From Arthrobacter alkaliphilus (GTDB lineage Bacteria > Actinomycetota > Actinomycetes > Actinomycetales > Micrococcaceae): DNA of 38,235 nt. The stretch covers positions 19,776 through 58,010 of the forward strand of contig NZ_JAKEEC010000028.1 in assembly GCF_021483235.1 (NCBI RefSeq), read 5' to 3'. The notes under the pieces were generated by a model. That model saw nothing but the letters and a program-made list of their open reading frames with translations. It searched no databases and was not told the DNA's origin. The position numbers and the translations under genes are program-made. This document shows, one piece after another, positions 1-7,676 of this stretch (positions within the stretch are counted from its first letter, which is position 1; each line of letters opens with the position of its first letter).

Positions 1-104
1 AAGCTTCCATCAAGCGTTACGTTCCGGCCGCGCACTAGTCCCCACCGCCACCCTAGCCTCGCTCCGCTCGGCCAGGGAACCCGGGCGGCGTGGGCCCAGC
101 CACT

Positions 105-153
105 ACGACGACGGCGGGTGCGGTTCCATGCGAACCGCACCCGCCGCCGTCGT
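105..153 (+). terminator. Strong hairpin, probable terminator of a gene left of the window
   Basis: The arms at 105-125 and 133-153 are complementary at 20 of 21 positions and enclose a 7-nt loop (126-132). The stem is very GC-rich. Only a weak TTAAGTCATT tail follows, so it is not a textbook intrinsic terminator, but it is the only feature between the left edge and the first gene. No convincing gene is visible in bases 1-104. It most likely ends a plus-strand transcript entering from the left. Confidence 0.6.
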
Positions 154-170
154 TAAGTCATTCACCCTAA

Positions 171-201
171 CAGGTAGCCATCCTTGAAAGTCGGCTACCT
201 G
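171..201. promoter_or_regulatory. Inverted repeat upstream of the SatD-like gene, candidate operator
   Basis: CAGGTAGCC (171-179) and GGCTACCTG (193-201) are perfect 9-bp inverted arms separated by 13 bp. The arm centres are 22 bp apart, about two helical turns, which suits binding by a dimer or tetramer. The element ends 20 bp before the ATG of the downstream HTH protein, so autoregulation is the simplest guess. An RNA hairpin in the leader is the alternative. Confidence 0.4.
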
Positions 202-221
202 CCGGTAATGATTGATCCACC

Positions 222-821
222 ATGTTCACGCTGACCATCAACCAACGCGACAGCCGCGGCAACGGAGACCTCGTCCCTCAGTTGCTCAAGGACCTGCGCC
301 ACATTCCTGCGTGCTTGGACTTTGACCGCTCTGTCGAGGATGAAATCCAAGGGATCGTGGACAGCCCCCAACAAGCCGTGGAAACCGCGCTCATCGCGTT
401 GCGGACCGGCCAGTGGTACGTGGGGATCGGCGTCGGGCCGGTCAACGAACCCTTGCCCAAGCAAGTCAAGGACGCGTCCGGGCACGGCCTCGTCTACGCC
501 CGCCGCGCCGTCGACAGGCTACGCAACAGCAAGGAGCGCATCCCTGTTGCCGTCGAGGGACCGATTGCGGCCCTTGCCGCCGAATCCGAGGCCGTGCTGC
601 GGCTCCTCGGGCACATCGTTCAACACCGCACTGTTGCCGAGTGGCGCGTGCTGGACCTGCTGACGCCCGGGGTGCGCGGACAACAGAAAGCCGTGGCGCA
701 GGAACTGGGGATCAGCACACAGGCCGTCAGCAAGGCCCTCGCCCGGGCCCAGTGGGTCGAGGAGCACGCAGCAAGGCCCGCAGCCGCCCGGCTGCTGGCA
801 ATGATCCTCGAGGTCTACTGA
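222..821 (+). CDS. SatD-like / MarR-like HTH DNA-binding protein
   Basis: A 199-residue protein. The N-terminal two thirds resemble the SatD family; the stretch VEDEIQGIVDSP near residues 38-49 matches the conserved 'DEFQG' region of that family. The C-terminal part (about residues 140-190) contains a helix-turn-helix, with AVAQELGISTQAVSKALAR as the likely recognition unit. Proteins of this type are annotated as DNA-binding regulators, but their ligand is generally unknown. The ATG at 222 has no good Shine-Dalgarno. It lies just downstream of a 31-bp inverted repeat that may be its own operator. It is followed after 93 bp by a membrane protein on the same strand, which appears to have its own promoter. 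Confidence 0.7.
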   Translation: MFTLTINQRDSRGNGDLVPQLLKDLRHIPACLDFDRSVEDEIQGIVDSPQQAVETALIALRTGQWYVGIGVGPVNEPLPKQVKDASGHGLVYARRAVDRLRNSKERIPVAVEGPIAALAAESEAVLRLLGHIVQHRTVAEWRVLDLLTPGVRGQQKAVAQELGISTQAVSKALARAQWVEEHAARPAAARLLAMILEVY

Positions 822-902
822 CCACCTGGCTGTACTGCCCAGGCAGGGTTTCCTTTGCCGGCGTGCGCCGGCCCCGGCTCGACACGAAGCCGGCTCCCTG
901 CT

Positions 903-908
903 TACGTT
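903..908 (+). promoter_or_regulatory. -10 element (TACGTT) positioned for a leaderless transcript
   Basis: TACGTT fits the actinobacterial -10 pattern TANNNT and is followed by exactly six bases (GGATCC) before the ATG at 915. Transcription would start at the start codon, and there is no Shine-Dalgarno. The same geometry recurs at serS, the GDPD gene and the second Cof-type HAD gene. No clear -35 was found. Confidence 0.5.
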
Positions 909-914
909 GGATCC

Positions 915-1997
915 ATGAGCCTCAAGCCACAACTTCGGCGGCTCCTTCCCGCGCTCCGGCATGCTTTTTCGCAGCACCACCTCCTTTTTGCCGGGAAAAC
1001 GGCCCTCGCCGCCGGACTGGCTTGGTATTTGGCGCCGTTCATGCCGGGGCCAGCCGCCTCCTATCCGTACTACGCTCCCTTGGGCGTCCTGGTCAGCATG
1101 CACCCGACCGTCGTGGCGTCGGCCAAGCACGGACTGCAGAGCCTGCTGGGGCTCGGCCTGGGCATCGGAATGGCCTTCGCCGTCACCACGGTAGCCACGC
1201 CCAGCGCTCTTTCCGTTGCGGTGGTGGTGGGAGTGGGGGTCATCATCGGGGGTTTCCCTCGCTTGGGCGCGGCATCGGAATGGGTCCCCATGGCTGCCCT
1301 CTTCGTGCTCGTCCTGGGCAACTCCAACGCCCCAGGGTTTTCTTTTGGTTACGTGCTCCAAATGGCCATGGGAGTGGCGGTGGGAATACTCGTCAATTGG
1401 TTGGTCTTCCCTCCGTTGCATCTCGAGGGCATCGACCCGGCAATTGCAGGCCACCAACGCGCCCTTTCCCGGCAATTGCGGGACATGGCGACGGCCATGA
1501 CCGAATCCTGGCCTCCCAACCACAAAGAGTGGGCCGGACGCAGCGGAGAGCTGTCACGGACCGCCCAAGCCGTGCGGACCGCAGTGCGGGAAGCGGAAGT
1601 GAGCGCCAAAGCGAATCCCCGGTCCCGCCGCGCCGCCCGCCGCCTCCCGTCCGACTTGGCCGGCTTGAGGACCGTCGATCGGCTGACCTTCCACGTCCAG
1701 GACATCACCGACGTCCTGCAGAGCGTCATTTGGGAGGAAGACGCCGGAACGGTCATCCCGGACGGCGTGCTTGAGAACCTTTCCGAAGCCTTGGAGTCGG
1801 TAGCCGGAGCGATCAATGAATGGCGGAACGGCGAAGCCCGGCGCTTGTCGGACCGCATGGCCGAGGCCAAGGAACGGGTGGCCGGGCTTGGCGATGCGAT
1901 CACCGAAGCCGCCACCGGCCAGGCTTCGGTGAACGCCGCCGCCTCGGTGGCCATGAGCCTGCGGCGCATGATCACCGTGATCGCAGAGGCCGACTAG
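915..1997 (+). CDS. FUSC / aromatic acid exporter-family membrane protein
   Basis: A 360-residue protein. The N-terminal half (about residues 25-175) contains several hydrophobic segments, including AVTTVATPSALSVAVVVGVG and later a MAMGVAVGILVNWLVF helix. The second half is soluble and helix-rich, ending in a likely coiled coil. This matches the FUSC/ArAE arrangement of inner-membrane proteins linked to efflux of aromatic acids; the substrate cannot be deduced. I chose the ATG at 915 rather than upstream in-frame codons because a TANNNT -10 lies 6 bp before it and the hydrophobic core begins normally from there. The stop is separated by one base from the stop of the convergent hldE gene. Confidence 0.75.
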   Translation: MSLKPQLRRLLPALRHAFSQHHLLFAGKTALAAGLAWYLAPFMPGPAASYPYYAPLGVLVSMHPTVVASAKHGLQSLLGLGLGIGMAFAVTTVATPSALSVAVVVGVGVIIGGFPRLGAASEWVPMAALFVLVLGNSNAPGFSFGYVLQMAMGVAVGILVNWLVFPPLHLEGIDPAIAGHQRALSRQLRDMATAMTESWPPNHKEWAGRSGELSRTAQAVRTAVREAEVSAKANPRSRRAARRLPSDLAGLRTVDRLTFHVQDITDVLQSVIWEEDAGTVIPDGVLENLSEALESVAGAINEWRNGEARRLSDRMAEAKERVAGLGDAITEAATGQASVNAAASVAMSLRRMITVIAEAD

Positions 1998-1998
1998 C

Positions 1999-3504
1999 TC
2001 AGAGCGCGCCACCGGCTGAGCGAATGCGGGCCAGCACCGCGCTCGTGGAATGCTCCGCCACGTAATCCAAAATCCTAACGACGCCGCCGCAACGCTCAAC
2101 GGCCTCGGTTTCGGCGAGCATCTCGGGCGTGTAGTCCCCGCCCTTGGCGTACACATCGGGCTTCAGCAACTCGATGAGCGGGATGGGAGTCGGAGTATCG
2201 AACACGGTGACGTAGTCCACGCAACTGAGCGCGGCGATAACTGCAGCCCGGTCCGCTTCCTGGTTCACGGGCCGGTCCGGGCCCTTGAGTTGCCGGACCG
2301 AGGAATCGCTGTTGAGCGCCACCACGAGAACATCCCCCAATTGCTTGGCCTGGTTCAGGTAACGGGTATGGCCGCGGTGGAGGACGTCGAAACAGCCGTT
2401 TGTCAGCACGATCCGGCGCCCCTCCGCCCGGTGCACGGCAAGTTCGGCCGCAAGTTCCGTAGCGGTGAGCGCCGTGTCCGCGAACTGCCCCAGGTGCCGG
2501 GCCAGCTCTTCCGTTGTGCACACTGACGTGCCCGGCCGGTGCACGACGACGTCCGCCGCGGCCTGCGCGAAGTCGACGCTCGTCGTCAAAGGAAGGCCGG
2601 CGGCCCTCGCGATGGTCAGTGCGGCAACGAAGGTATCGCCGGCACCGGAAGCTTGCTTTTCAGCTTCCGGCCGCGCCCACGTGCGGTGGCTGGCCTGGTC
2701 GGACCGCAACGTTAGCGTGCCGTCGCGGTCAAGGGTCACGACGACGGCGGAGGCACCGGATGCGCCCAAGAGACCGGCAGCGTGGGCCTCGATCGAGGGA
2801 CAACGGGCCGCTCCCGCCGGGAACTCCGTCGCCACGAGGCGGCTGGCTTCCTCGGCATTCGGCGTGGCCACGTCCGGAGCCAGTTGGGACCACCGGGCGG
2901 GATCGTGCGCATCCACCACGAGGAGGGCTTTGCGGCGTACTTGGCCGGACGGTCCAAGGGCTTCGACGAGGGCATCCTTGGCCGGTCCTTCGAGCGTGCC
3001 GGCCGAGTAGTCGCAGAGCACTACGGCATCGCAGCCGTCCAGCGCTCTGGGGATGGCTGCCGCAAGGCTCCCCAACGCCTCCTGCGGGACCTCGGAGGCA
3101 CAATCGTCCAAGCGGACCATGATCTGGCCGCCGCTGCTCACGCGGAACTTGGTGGTGGTGGTCATCGCCGGGTGGGTCGCCAAGCAGGAGACGTCCACCC
3201 CGCCGTCGGCCAGCTTTTCAGTGAGCTGCTTGCCGGCCGAGTCCTCGCCTATCAAGGAGGCAAAGCGGACCCGGGCACCCAACGCTGCGAGGTTCATCGC
3301 TGTGTTCGCGGCGCCTCCGGGCACGAAATCCCTGCGCCTGAGCTGGACGACCGGGGCCGGAGCCTCCCGGCATAACCGCTCAATCACCCCATCCCACCAG
3401 CCGTCAAGGATGGCGTCACCGATGACAGTGATTACTGGCATTTCCTCGGCCAGCCGTCGCGGCAACCATTCAGCCAGGCCTTCTTGATTGGAGAGGCGTG
3501 CCAT
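1999..3504 (-). CDS. hldE: Bifunctional HldE-type heptose kinase / adenylyltransferase (paralog 1)
   Basis: A 501-residue fusion. Residues about 24-330 form a PfkB/ribokinase-type kinase (PGGAAN at 62-67, catalytic GAGD at 287-290). Residues about 360-500 form a nucleotidyltransferase with NGCFDVLHRGH (369-379), NSDSSVRQLKG and KGGDY (454-458). In E. coli HldE the first domain phosphorylates heptose-7-phosphate at C1 and the second transfers AMP to heptose-1-phosphate. Length and motif order match the family. The ATG at 3504 is preceded by GGAAGG at good spacing. It is divergent from a GT9 glycosyltransferase and lies in the same region as gmhA, gmhB and a second hldE-like gene. Whether the nucleotide is ATP and the substrate D-glycero-D-manno-heptose is inferred from family and context. 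Confidence 0.88.
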   Translation of the reverse strand: MARLSNQEGLAEWLPRRLAEEMPVITVIGDAILDGWWDGVIERLCREAPAPVVQLRRRDFVPGGAANTAMNLAALGARVRFASLIGEDSAGKQLTEKLADGGVDVSCLATHPAMTTTTKFRVSSGGQIMVRLDDCASEVPQEALGSLAAAIPRALDGCDAVVLCDYSAGTLEGPAKDALVEALGPSGQVRRKALLVVDAHDPARWSQLAPDVATPNAEEASRLVATEFPAGAARCPSIEAHAAGLLGASGASAVVVTLDRDGTLTLRSDQASHRTWARPEAEKQASGAGDTFVAALTIARAAGLPLTTSVDFAQAAADVVVHRPGTSVCTTEELARHLGQFADTALTATELAAELAVHRAEGRRIVLTNGCFDVLHRGHTRYLNQAKQLGDVLVVALNSDSSVRQLKGPDRPVNQEADRAAVIAALSCVDYVTVFDTPTPIPLIELLKPDVYAKGGDYTPEMLAETEAVERCGGVVRILDYVAEHSTSAVLARIRSAGGAL

Positions 3505-3657
3505 GGGGTACCTTCCGGTAGTCGGCGTGTTCTTACTCCCCATGTACCCCCGAAGCCATGCCTTCACACACGGTGCACCCGAGTTTTCCCATCCGGCGGC
3601 CACGAGGAGTACTGCGGCACTGAAACCCTAGGCCGAACCTTCGAAAGGAAGCAGAGC
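3505..3657. promoter_or_regulatory. Divergent intergenic region between hldE and a GT9 gene
   Basis: This 153-bp gap separates two divergent genes of the heptose cluster and must hold both promoters. I could not identify convincing -35/-10 pairs in either direction. A Shine-Dalgarno is clear on each side: GGAAGG before hldE and GAAAGGAAG before the GT9 gene. Confidence 0.4.
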
Positions 3658-4824
3658 ATGGACCATCCGGTATCGAGCAGCACAACACCAGTCCCGGCGT
3701 ACGGACCGGGCGTAGGACCCGTGTTGGAGAAGTTTCCCGGGGTGGAGCGGATTGCCGTCCTGCGGGGCGGCGGCCTGGGCGACCTCTTGTACGCCTACCC
3801 TGCGCTCACAGCGCTGAAGGAGGGCTACCCGGACGCGGAGATCACGCTCCTGGGAACCCCGATCCACGAGGTGCTGGCGGCAGAGACCGCCGGCCCCGTC
3901 AATGAGGTGGTGATCCTGCCTTTCGCCGAAGGAGTGCGTGACGGCGCCGGGGACCCGTCCGGCCAGGAGCAGTTCTTCGCCAGCATGCAGGCAAGGAACT
4001 TCAATCTCGCACTTCAAATGCATGGCGGCGGGCGCTATTCCAACCCTTTCCTGCTTCGCCTCGGTGCCGAGCACACTGTTGGCACGCAAACGCCAGATGC
4101 CGCTCCCCTCGAACGGAACCTGGACTACATCTACTACCAAAACGAACCCGACCGCTGGCTTGAAGTGGCGGGCCTTGCGGGCGCCCCGCCGGTCATACCC
4201 GGTCCAATCCGTCCCCTTGCCGCGCACCAAAGGAACATCGCCCCGCTCCTCGCGCGACCGGAGCGTCCGCTCGTAGTGGTGCATCCGGGGGCCACCGACC
4301 CCCGAAGGCGGTGGCCGGCGTCGTGCTTTGCGGAAGCGGCGGCGAAGATCGCCGCCGAAGGCGCCCAGGTACTCGTGGTCGGCGACGGATCGGAGCGCAT
4401 GCTCGCCCAAGAGGTGGCAGACCTGGCCTCGGGAGCCTTGGAGTCCGGGCACACGGACGCGGTCCGCTCGGTGGCGGGAGATCTCGGCCTTGGAGACCTC
4501 GCGGCGCTCTTGGACGCCGCCAGCGTGTTGTTGGCCAGCGACTCCGGGCCGCGGCACCTCGCCCAGGCGCTCGGAACCCCCACGGTGGGAATCTTCTGGA
4601 TCGGAAACGCCATCAACGCGGGGCCACGGGGCCGTTCGTTGCACCGGGTCCACATGTCGTGGGAGACACGGTGCCCGGTCTGCGGCATCGACATCACCCA
4701 AGTGGGATGGACCGCGCCCCGCTGCGGCCACGACGACACCGTTATTCGGGGTGTCGACGTGGCCGCGGTTGTTCAGGACGTGCGGGACCTTATGGCCACG
4801 AGCCTTCTTCTGCGGGGCAAATGA
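3658..4824 (+). CDS. GT9 (heptosyltransferase-like) glycosyltransferase 1
   Basis: A 388-residue protein of the GT9/WaaF-like family, which transfers heptose or related sugars from a nucleotide donor. It shows the N-terminal Rossmann start VLRGGGLGDLLYAYPALTAL, the second-domain start VVHPGATDPRRRWP, and ASDSGPRHLAQALGTPTVG, the usual D-[ST]-GP-x-HLA-x-A-x-GTP signature. The C terminus has a Cys/His cluster (CPVCG, then CGHD about 20 residues on) that could bind zinc. The ATG at 3658 follows a clear GAAAGGAAG. The last 35 bp overlap the convergent SDR gene. Its neighbours predict an NDP-heptose donor, but the acceptor is unknown. Confidence 0.83.
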   Translation: MDHPVSSSTTPVPAYGPGVGPVLEKFPGVERIAVLRGGGLGDLLYAYPALTALKEGYPDAEITLLGTPIHEVLAAETAGPVNEVVILPFAEGVRDGAGDPSGQEQFFASMQARNFNLALQMHGGGRYSNPFLLRLGAEHTVGTQTPDAAPLERNLDYIYYQNEPDRWLEVAGLAGAPPVIPGPIRPLAAHQRNIAPLLARPERPLVVVHPGATDPRRRWPASCFAEAAAKIAAEGAQVLVVGDGSERMLAQEVADLASGALESGHTDAVRSVAGDLGLGDLAALLDAASVLLASDSGPRHLAQALGTPTVGIFWIGNAINAGPRGRSLHRVHMSWETRCPVCGIDITQVGWTAPRCGHDDTVIRGVDVAAVVQDVRDLMATSLLLRGK

Positions 4825-5485
4825 GGAGTTCGCGGACCTCGCATCCCGCGGGCTGCGACAACGCGAAAACCACTGCTTGGGCGACGTTCGCCGGATCGTT
4901 GAGCTTCGAATCGTCCTGCGGCTTGTACTGCTCCTCGCGGTCGTCGAAGAAGTGGGTCTTCATTCCGCCGGGAATGATGGTGGTGACGCCGATGACCCCG
5001 CCGGTTTCGGCCGCCAAGGCGCGGCTGAAACCGATGACGCCGAACTTGGAAGCGCAGTACGCGGTAGCGTCCGGCAGCGCCCGGAGGCCCAGCGTCGACG
5101 CAATGGTGACCGCACGGCCCCGCGATTCCTTGAGGTAGGGCAGGGCGGCGCGGACAACGGACACCGTGCCGAGGAGGTTCACCCCGATCACCCGCTCCCA
5201 CTCGACCGCGGGAACGTCGCCCAGCTTGCCGCACCTGTCGATACCGGCGGCGGTAACTACCGCGTCCAATCCGCCCAGGCTCTCGGCTGCCTCACGCACG
5301 GCTTCCTCCACCTCCTCGCGCCTGGAGACATCCACTTCCCGGGCCTTCGCACCGGAAACGTTGCTGACGTCCCGGTCGAAGACGAAGGGCGTTCCTCCGG
5401 CATCGCGGATCGCCTCGACGATTGCTGCTCCGAGGCCGGAGCCGCCGCCTGTCACAATGACGCGGCCTGGTGTTTGCGTGCTCAT
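4790..5485 (-). CDS. Short-chain dehydrogenase/reductase (classical SDR)
   Basis: A 231-residue classical SDR: cofactor motif TGGGSGLG (12-19), AAG around 79-81, Asn103, catalytic Ser130, Tyr143 and Lys147 (YCASK). The ATG at 5485 is preceded by GAAAGGA. It begins 59 bp after the stop of the second hldE-like gene and is probably the last cistron of that operon. It is much shorter than the roughly 310-residue extended SDR HldD (ADP-heptose 6-epimerase) and lacks that family's layout, so I do not call it an epimerase. It may oxidise or reduce a sugar intermediate; its substrate is unknown. Its 3' end overlaps the convergent GT9 gene by 35 bp. Confidence 0.8.
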   Translation of the reverse strand: MSTQTPGRVIVTGGGSGLGAAIVEAIRDAGGTPFVFDRDVSNVSGAKAREVDVSRREEVEEAVREAAESLGGLDAVVTAAGIDRCGKLGDVPAVEWERVIGVNLLGTVSVVRAALPYLKESRGRAVTIASTLGLRALPDATAYCASKFGVIGFSRALAAETGGVIGVTTIIPGGMKTHFFDDREEQYKPQDDSKLNDPANVAQAVVFALSQPAGCEVRELLICPAEEGSWP

Positions 5486-5544
5486 ACAGGATCCTTTCGT
5501 TTGCGGTGGCTGCCGGACGGTCCGGCTGCCGGGATCAGGGGTTG

Positions 5545-6978
5545 TCAGCCGACCTTGGCGAGCGCCTCGGCCAGGCCACTCGTGGATCTGGCGGGATGGA
5601 AAGGAACGGTGACGCATTTGCCACCCCAGCTCTCCACGAGCCGGGCTTCGGGAAGGTCCCCGGGTTGGTAGTCGCCTCCCTTGACCCATATGTCCGGGCG
5701 AATGGACTCGATGGAAGCCTCCGGGGTGTCCTCATCGAAAATCACCACGGCGTCCACGCAATGGAGGGCCAAAAGGAGCTCAGCGCGGTCTTCCTGGCTC
5801 ACGATCGGCCGTGGATCACCCTTGAGGCGACGCACCGAATCGTCCGAGTTCAGGCACACGACCAAGCAATCCCCCATGCTTCGGGCAGCGGCCAAGGTGC
5901 GGGCGTGGCCGGCATGCAGAAGGTCGAAGCAGCCTCCGGTGGCGACGACGGTACCTCCGGCGGCACGCACATTGTGCGCGAGTTGGACCCCGTCGGACCC
6001 GCTTCCTGGCCCGGTGCTGATTCCGGAGTCCGGCATGGGCCGGCGCATGACCGTCGACGCCCGTGTCCTTGCTGCCGGGCTGGTTGCCTGGTTGCTCGCA
6101 CCCGCGAGTGACGCGGCTCCCCCGTTTCCGAGGAACTCGGACGCGTCTGCCACCGCGCGGGCAGCGGCACGAGGCAGCTCAAGGCCCAGCGCCAAGTAGA
6201 TGGCGAGGCTTCCCGCCAGCCTGTCTCCGGCGCCGCAGGGATCCTCGACGCGGGCCGGCGGGGCGGGAACGTGTTCCACGCCGGAGCGGTCGACCAGCAC
6301 GGCTCCGTCCTCGCCGACGGTGACCATGACGGCTTGGCAATTCCATTGTTCGAGGAGGAGCTTCCCGGCCTCCTCGGCGGCCTTCCGCATGGGATGGGTG
6401 CCGGACGGTTTAGCGAAGGCGAGCGCCTCCGCCAGGTTGGGCGTTGCCACGGCGACTCCACCCACCGGCTTGCTTCCGGACGGGTGCGGATCCCACACCA
6501 CGGGCACCCGGGAAGCTGCAGCCGAAAGGGCTGCCCGAACATCGGCGTTGGACGTGATGCCCCGGCCGTAGTCGGCAACCAGGATCACCTCCGCCGACTC
6601 GATCGCAGCCACCATCTCCCGGGTGCAGCCCGGCGTGGGCACGGGAGCGCAGCCTTCGTCGAAACGGACCATTTGGTGCGTCCCGATCCGGACCCGGGTC
6701 TTCGTGGGTGTCGCGGCGAGCGGGGCTCCGGCAAGCACGGAGACGCCGGCCAAGGCGGCACCGAGGTGGCTCGCGCCGTCGTCGTCCGATAGCCCGGTGA
6801 CCAAGGTGACGTGGTGGCCGTCGCGCGCCAGGAGCGTTGCGGCAAGGCCGGCACCGCCAGCCCGACGCCGGATATCCGCGACGTCGACCACCGGCACCGG
6901 CGCATCGGGGCTGAGCCTCGATGCGGTGCCATTGATGTCGACGTCGAGGAGGACGTCCCCCACCACCGTCACCTTCAC
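5545..6978 (-). CDS. hldE: Bifunctional HldE-type heptose kinase / nucleotidyltransferase (paralog 2)
   Basis: A 477-residue fusion built like the paralog at 1999-3504. The kinase domain spans about residues 1-290 (GDVLLD near the start, CGAGDRLAG with GAGD at 249-252). A low-complexity linker follows (about 290-330). The nucleotidyltransferase spans about 335-477 (GGCFDLLHAGH 348-358, NSDDSVRRLKG 377-387, KGGDY 433-437). The sugar-binding glycine motif reads AGGAGLAA rather than the usual GGAANVA, so substrate preference may differ from paralog 1. Translation starts at a GTG that overlaps the gmhA stop (GTGA), giving tight coupling to the isomerase that makes its expected substrate. Longer in-frame extensions run antisense-like through gmhA and are not credible. 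Confidence 0.86.
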   Translation of the reverse strand: MKVTVVGDVLLDVDINGTASRLSPDAPVPVVDVADIRRRAGGAGLAATLLARDGHHVTLVTGLSDDDGASHLGAALAGVSVLAGAPLAATPTKTRVRIGTHQMVRFDEGCAPVPTPGCTREMVAAIESAEVILVADYGRGITSNADVRAALSAAASRVPVVWDPHPSGSKPVGGVAVATPNLAEALAFAKPSGTHPMRKAAEEAGKLLLEQWNCQAVMVTVGEDGAVLVDRSGVEHVPAPPARVEDPCGAGDRLAGSLAIYLALGLELPRAAARAVADASEFLGNGGAASLAGASNQATSPAARTRASTVMRRPMPDSGISTGPGSGSDGVQLAHNVRAAGGTVVATGGCFDLLHAGHARTLAAARSMGDCLVVCLNSDDSVRRLKGDPRPIVSQEDRAELLLALHCVDAVVIFDEDTPEASIESIRPDIWVKGGDYQPGDLPEARLVESWGGKCVTVPFHPARSTSGLAEALAKVG

Positions 6979-7676
6979 GGCTGGACCCCGTGCGGCCCGG
7001 CCGTTGGCGAACCGGTCCGGCGGGCAACTTCGGCGTCGAATGCGCGGCACATCGCATGGATGGCGATGAGGTGCCCCTCTTGCGCGTTGGCTGCGAGCGC
7101 TTCGATGGTGATGGCGTCGTCGCACGTCGAAGACAAGAGGTTCGGTCCCTTGCCGGTGAGGGCCCACGTGCTGATGCCGCGCTCCTTGGCCGCCATGGCG
7201 GCACGCAGCAGGTTGGGGCTGCGGCCACTCGTGGAAAGCAACAGCAAGACGTCGCCCACGCGGCCGTGGGCGCGGACCTGGCGGGCGAATAGTTCCTCGT
7301 AGCCGTAGTCGTTGGCCACGGCCGTCACGCTTGAAGAGTCGGCATGGAGGGCGATCGCCGAAAACGGGACGCGCTCGGAGTCGAACCTGCCCACGAGTTC
7401 GGCGGTGAGGTGCTGCGCCTCGGCGGCCGAGCCGCCGTTGCCTGCGGCAAGCAAGCGCCGGCCGGCCATGAGGCGGACGGCCAGTTCGGTTCCCCAGGCT
7501 GAAAGCCGGCCGGCCTGGGAACGCAGCGAATCCAAAGCTGGAAGGACATTGTCCAAATGATCGGCCACAATTTTCTCGTTCCGGGACATGTGTTCCCGTT
7601 CCGCGGACCATCCGTCGGGAACCGTGTCCGGGACGGAACGCAGGGCAGTGACCGGAACGGTGGATTTCGCTGTCAC
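6975..7676 (-). CDS. gmhA: Phosphoheptose isomerase (SIS domain)
   Basis: A 233-residue SIS-domain protein. GmhA converts sedoheptulose-7-phosphate to D-glycero-D-manno-heptose-7-phosphate in the cytoplasm. Visible motifs are GNGGSAAEAQHL (79-90), Glu93 in the AEL segment, STSGRSPN (148-155), LTGKGPN, and Q199...H207 in the segment matching the E. coli GmhA QExHxxxIH region. The E. coli catalytic Glu65 and His180 appear to correspond to Glu93 and His207. The start is a GTG at 7676 with an excellent GGAAGGAG; it overlaps the upstream glycosyltransferase stop (GTGA). About 30 extra N-terminal residues compared with E. coli are low-complexity; ATG at 7589 is an alternative start. Confidence 0.87.
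   Translation of the reverse strand: MTAKSTVPVTALRSVPDTVPDGWSAEREHMSRNEKIVADHLDNVLPALDSLRSQAGRLSAWGTELAVRLMAGRRLLAAGNGGSAAEAQHLTAELVGRFDSERVPFSAIALHADSSSVTAVANDYGYEELFARQVRAHGRVGDVLLLLSTSGRSPNLLRAAMAAKERGISTWALTGKGPNLLSSTCDDAITIEALAANAQEGHLIAIHAMCRAFDAEVARRTGSPTAGPHGVQP

Noticed and set aside
413..1774. Long open frame (453 codons) overlapping the SatD-like and FUSC genes
   Set aside because: Arg/Pro/Gly-rich composition typical of an off-frame reading of high-GC DNA; both genes in the other frame have family motifs.
3484..3657. 58-residue N-terminal extension of the first GT9
   Set aside because: It would overlap the divergent hldE start, and the strong Shine-Dalgarno precedes ATG 3658, giving the normal family start.
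4790..5485. HldD-type ADP-heptose epimerase
   Set aside because: Too short and of the classical SDR type with TGGGSGLG and YCASK; extended-SDR features are absent.
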